Shown piece after piece: positions 60,528-64,000 of a stretch of DNA of 64,000 nucleotides; positions within the stretch are counted from its first letter, which is position 1; each line of letters begins with the position of its first letter. The notes beneath the pieces were generated by a model. That model was given only the letters and a program-made list of their open reading frames with translations, made no database searches and had not been told where the DNA came from. The stretch covers positions 16,242,691 through 16,306,690 of the forward strand of contig JBBCBC010000034.1 in NCBI GenBank assembly GCA_037126765.1, read 5' to 3'. This DNA comes from Stenogyne calaminthoides. Lineage: Eukaryota > Streptophyta > Magnoliopsida > Lamiales > Lamiaceae. The position numbers and the translations under genes were made by a program.

Positions 60528-62371
60528 TGTTGGGATTATACTGGAAAGTATGCTTTTTACTTTGTATAATCAAAACTGAATTTCGGACTTATTTACTGAA
60601 ATAAATTGTTTATCACTGATGCTTTAAATATCATCGAATGTTACATATATTTACTGCATAACTGTTCAATAAATCGTACGTGTTACATTGTAGTTAATTT
60701 AGTGATACCAGATCACAGAAGATTAAATTAACAGTCCCTTGTAACTAAAAGTACGTCATTCACGACCTAGATGGAAATGAACAACCCATCGTGAAAGGTT
60801 GAAGTGTAAGGCTCAGATTGGCTTGTCTTGACCAAGAGATTACACTAGTGCATGACTGATGCACTGAATAGGACCTACAGGAGGACAAATTCTTCATAAC
60901 TGAACAAGGAAGAATTAGACCTCAGTGGTTCGTTATTTCTTAATCTTCGTTCCTTAAATAGGATCACGTGTGATTGGTAACTATTGCTTTGACTTATCAT
61001 GGGTAGAGAATCAACGAGATTCAATACTTTTTATCTTGGGCAATATTATTAGTCACATGTGATTGCTAAGATTTAATCTGAAGAATCGTGTAAGCACGCT
61101 TTGTTCGACGATTTGCCCCTTGGGAGGTTCATAAGCTTTATCATACCAAATCTTGCAAGTGGAATTAGTTTCCGGTATGGATAATAATGTTGATCCGTTC
61201 CTTGACCAAGGATAAAAGATATTAATTAACGGAAAGCTATTTCAGTGGCTTGTATTAATTAATGGGTTAGATAATCTTAAACACGGGAAATAATAACAAG
61301 GAGCCCATATTGATTTGTAATATGGGTTAAGATGGATAGTGCAATATTAATTATGTAGTGGGATTAATTAATATTTATGGGCTTGAATAATATTGTGGCT
61401 CAATATTAGATATTCAAAGTCCATTAGAAGGTCCAATCTTAATTCTCCTAAAGGCCCCCTAAGTAGCCCAACATATAGTCCAATAACTGAAAAAAGTGAT
61501 TAAAATAAAATAAATATTGTTGCTTAATTTTTTCTATTATTTTCGAAAATTATGGATAAGAGGGGAGAAAGATTTTCTTTGAATTTTGTTATGGAATGAA
61601 GATATGTATTCTTTGTATACAAGATTATCTCATTAAATTCAAGAAATCTCCCACTTGGTTATTCATAAGAGGAATTTCGAAAATTTTGAAATATAGTGGG
61701 CAAGAAAGATTTTCTTGATTTTCTTGAAAAGATATTATGGAAGATATGTATTTCTTGAAATACAAGAATATCTCATAAATTCAAGAAGATCCAAATCTTG
61801 GATTCTTGGTACCCCATATTTCGAAATTATCCATAATATTGGTGAGGTGGGATTTTTGTGGAATATTATAATTATGGGAAAAAGAATATAAGAGATATAT
61901 TCAAGATTTCTTGGAGATCAAGAAAAGTTTTTCCCACATTATTTTTCTACCAAAATTTTCGCCCAACACCTATCTATAAATAGGGGATGATTCTTTCATT
62001 CCCAAGTACAATTCCATGTGCTGAAAAAATTAGTAAATCCACAAAGGTGGTGCAACATAATTTATTTTCCTTTTGTTAATTGTTCACAAGTGTCCTTCCA
62101 CCGGATAGTCGAACAAGGGCTAAGGGAATACTTGGGAAGTTCTTTTGGTTAGTCCAATCAGCCAGATCACTGCCATCCCAAGAGGTACGTTCACGTAAAC
62201 TCGTAGAATTCCGCATGCGTAGGATTTACGTGAATTAATTATATGCATGATATGTTGTTGAATTATTATTTGAATTAATATACAATTAATTCATGCTAGT
62301 AATAATTATAAGAATTAAATTTGTATTTAAATATTCACCCCGAATAGATCTGTGCAGCTTATTCCCCAACA
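60528..62371 (+). repeat. 3' LTR of the nested copia
   Basis: 1,844 bp, starting right after the polypurine tract. It ends CTTATTCCCCAACA, as does the 5' LTR. Confidence 0.93.
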
Positions 62372-63788
62372 ATTCATAAACATCACAGCCAGCTAGATAC
62401 ACCACTTCTACAATAGGCAATGGCTTCTGATCCTTTCCCATCTCAATAACACTTCCACCCAGATTTCCATATCTGCTGCTACTACCAAATTCACCAAGCA
62501 ACTCAGCATTCCCTTGTTCAACAGCACTCCTGATACAAGTTCCTCCACAGTATTCATTCCTTCCACTGTCAACAAGTCCAATAAGAACATAATTTGCAGT
62601 TGAATGTATCATTGAGGGTCCCTTAATAACTACTAAATTTCTAGCTTCAAGAAAAGAAGTTGGGATAGTTGCCTCACCTTCCGAAAACTCACTTCCGGAA
62701 TTAACAAGTTTAATCAAGCTTGTATGATCCTCGAGTTCCACGAATTCCAGCAACTCTTTGTCGTCCATCTTATCTTGAATGTGTTGCTTGATTCTTTCAT
62801 AGCCTTGTTCTAATCCCACTCTAATTTCTTCCAAATCATATTTTTCTTTGTGAAACTTCAAAAGACAATTCAAAAGGTTCGCCTCACATTCAATAGGTTG
62901 AAACCCTTTGAATGCCTCCAAAACATCTTGGGATTCACTAATTAGCAAACCTTCTAATTGAGGAGTACTCTGATAGACATCAGATTTCAAAGCTATCAAA
63001 TACAAGCGAATCTGGATTTCTTCCAACTGATAAGGAGGAAGTTCAGTATCAGAATCCCCTGCCATTTCAATATATGATAACCCCTCTTCTTCAATAGTTA
63101 TCTTTTTAGTGATGGCTTCAATAGTTTCCAAATACTTCCTTCATAGCTCAATTGTTTGTTGCAAGGTGGTTGGTTCAAACTTTGTGATGAAAGCTTGTGA
63201 TTCTTCAGTGAGCCCACTAATAAAACTAGCAACAAAATACTCTTCAAAAAAATCCCTGTTGTTCAATAGTAGCAACCCAACCTCCAATTCTACAAATCTT
63301 TCTACATAATCTGAGTAAGAACCACTGTGCCTTAATTTATCAAACTCCCAATTAATTTTAGCTTCTTTCCACCCCTCAAATCTAGCAGATAACACTTCTA
63401 AAAATTGTTGCCATGTAATATCTACTTGTTTTAACCTGGAATTTTGACACCAATGTGCTGCCTTACCCTCAAAGTGCTCACACGCTAGTGTGATTTTTTG
63501 TGAATCCATTATATTAGGAATACATTTAAAATACCCATTGCATTTGAGGATCCAAAGCCTTAGACGAGTACCATCAAAATGGGGGAAATCGACTTTAGGT
63601 AAGGGGTTCATAGCTTGAATACCTTGAAACCCTTTTCCAATTGCAGTTCCCGAATCATCAATTAAATCGCCTTCATGGAAGATCTTTTCCACCTTGAGCC
63701 GTTGATTAGACTCATAACCCACAATCCGAGAATAGTGTGCTCTGATACCAATTGTAGCGAACCCAGCACTACCAACACTATAATCCAT
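62372..63788 (-). pseudogene. gag of the outer element continuing into an unassigned captured segment
   Basis: 63141-63788 on the minus strand is a Ty3/gypsy-type gag capsid: KVDFPHFDGTRLRLWILKCN, ITLACEHFEGKAAHWCQ, WQQFLEVLSARF and SYSDYVERFVELE. A single TGA (63141-63143, probably from CGA) interrupts it; the same frame then continues as ETIEAITKK and on through 62373 without another stop, through a Glu/Leu-rich segment (DDKELLEFVELEDHTSLIKL) I cannot assign. The frame would continue into the RCC1 segment at 53383 if the nested element were absent. No zinc knuckle, protease or RT follows gag. The ATG at 63788 lies inside the LTR; the true start may be downstream. Confidence 0.72.
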
Positions 63789-64000
63789 ATTTTTTGTATA
63801 ATTTTATGGAAATAAGAAGGTAAATTGCATATAGAGGAAGAGAGTAAGAGATCGAGAGATGGAGATTTGAAGAAATTGGGAGAGAGAGAATTAGATAGGA
63901 AGAGAGATAGTTAGAGGAGAGAGAATAGTGTAAATTTTTCTGATAACAAAATTTCAAGAACAAACCGCCCCTTAAATCGTAGAAATGGGGACCAAAGGGC
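63753..64000 (-). repeat. 5' LTR of the outer element (cut by the window end)
   Basis: The 248 bp visible match 52088-52340 (GAGAGATGGAGATTTGAAGA vs GAGAGATGAAGATTTGAAGA, with a few further changes near the end). The rest, including any minisatellite, is outside the window. Confidence 0.88.

Larger units (their letters stand above)
53385..62371 (+). mobile_element. Full-length Ty1/copia retrotransposon nested in the outer element
   Basis: 8,987 bp: 5' LTR 53385-55203, degenerate primer site CGTATCGAGCC (55206-55216, from TGGTATCAGAGCC), leader and gag region (55217-57450), pol (about 57400-60140), polypurine tract AAGTGGGAGAT (60517-60527), 3' LTR 60528-62371. Termini TGTTGGG...CCCCAACA. Flanks ...CTAACTAAT and ATTCATAAAC give no clean 5-bp TSD; AATT is shared if the boundary is moved one base inward. 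Stops in pol include probable TGG-to-TGA changes (58493 region and about 59505). Same family as 1-4525, about 53 kb away in the same orientation. Confidence 0.93.
52088..64000 (-). mobile_element. Outer LTR retrotransposon, gag plus RCC1-like fusion, no pol recognised, split by a nested copia (runs past window end)
   Basis: Two direct repeats bound it: 52088-52951 and 63753 to beyond 64000, both opening TGTAGCGAACCC in plus coordinates. Read on the minus strand, the right copy is the 5' LTR, ending GGTTCGCTACA and followed after two bases by a perfect tRNA-iMet primer site TGGTATCAGAGC (63740-63751). The left copy is the 3' LTR, starting TGTCATGATCATGAG right after a polypurine tract ATGGGGGAGTAT (about 52952-52963). 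Without the nested 53385-62371 element the interior is only about 1.8 kb: gag, an unassigned segment and an RCC1 segment, with no recognisable protease, RT, RNase H or integrase domain. The 5-bp flank left of it is TATTG; the other flank is outside the window. Confidence 0.85.

Noticed and set aside
53375..62381. Clean 5-bp TSD for the nested copia
   Set aside because: CTAAT and ATTCA do not match; only AATT is shared if the LTR ends are moved inward by one base. Nested status rests on frame continuity of the outer element instead.

Overview
This is nuclear plant DNA. It shows GT-AG introns, a GPI-anchored aspartic protease and a type II peroxiredoxin in plant form, Stowaway, CACTA and hAT MITEs, and several layers of LTR retrotransposons. 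It is probably a eudicot; Lamiales/asterid is only a guess. Only two genes look intact across 64 kb: a 10-exon aspartic protease (26412-42403, +, 487 aa) and a 3-exon peroxiredoxin II (46105-47548, +, 162 aa). Nearly everything else is transposon sequence or broken genes.

Layout. 1-5200: the 3' part of a decayed Ty1/copia element with its 3' LTR, followed by a deletion derivative of the same family (gag zinc-knuckle piece plus LTR stub). 5249-9021 (-): a plant mobile domain (PMD/MAIN-like) pseudogene, split by a 2,068-bp solo LTR that itself carries a 759-bp hAT MITE; both insertions have perfect target duplications. 10512-10992 (-): a Myb/SANT-like gene piece. 11750-14600 (+): a decayed Mutator-like (FAR1-type) transposase with a C-terminal OTU protease. 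These three genes may belong to one large MULE-type unit. 15390-19170: a stack of MITEs, including a roughly 2-kb element with long terminal inverted repeats. 20160-23190: an NLR leucine-rich-repeat relic and two tandem copies of a small membrane-protein ORF. 25288-26046: a poly(A)-tailed retroposon with a 10-bp target duplication.

26412-42403: the aspartic protease. Its 7.1-kb intron 4 holds a 4.1-kb copia element and a 2-kb gag-only LTR element, both antisense to the gene and both with perfect 5-bp duplications. 43-46 kb: MITEs and AT-rich DNA. 46105-47548: peroxiredoxin. 50425-52004: a solo LTR of SIRE-like appearance, minus orientation, with a perfect TSD.

52088 to the window end: an LTR retrotransposon on the minus strand without recognisable pol. 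Its gag frame runs on, with one TGA stop, into a segment ending in RCC1-repeat sequence that looks captured from a host gene. It is interrupted by a full-length 9-kb Ty1/copia element (53385-62371) of the same family as the one at the left edge. This gag-RCC1 chimera is the most unusual object in the window.
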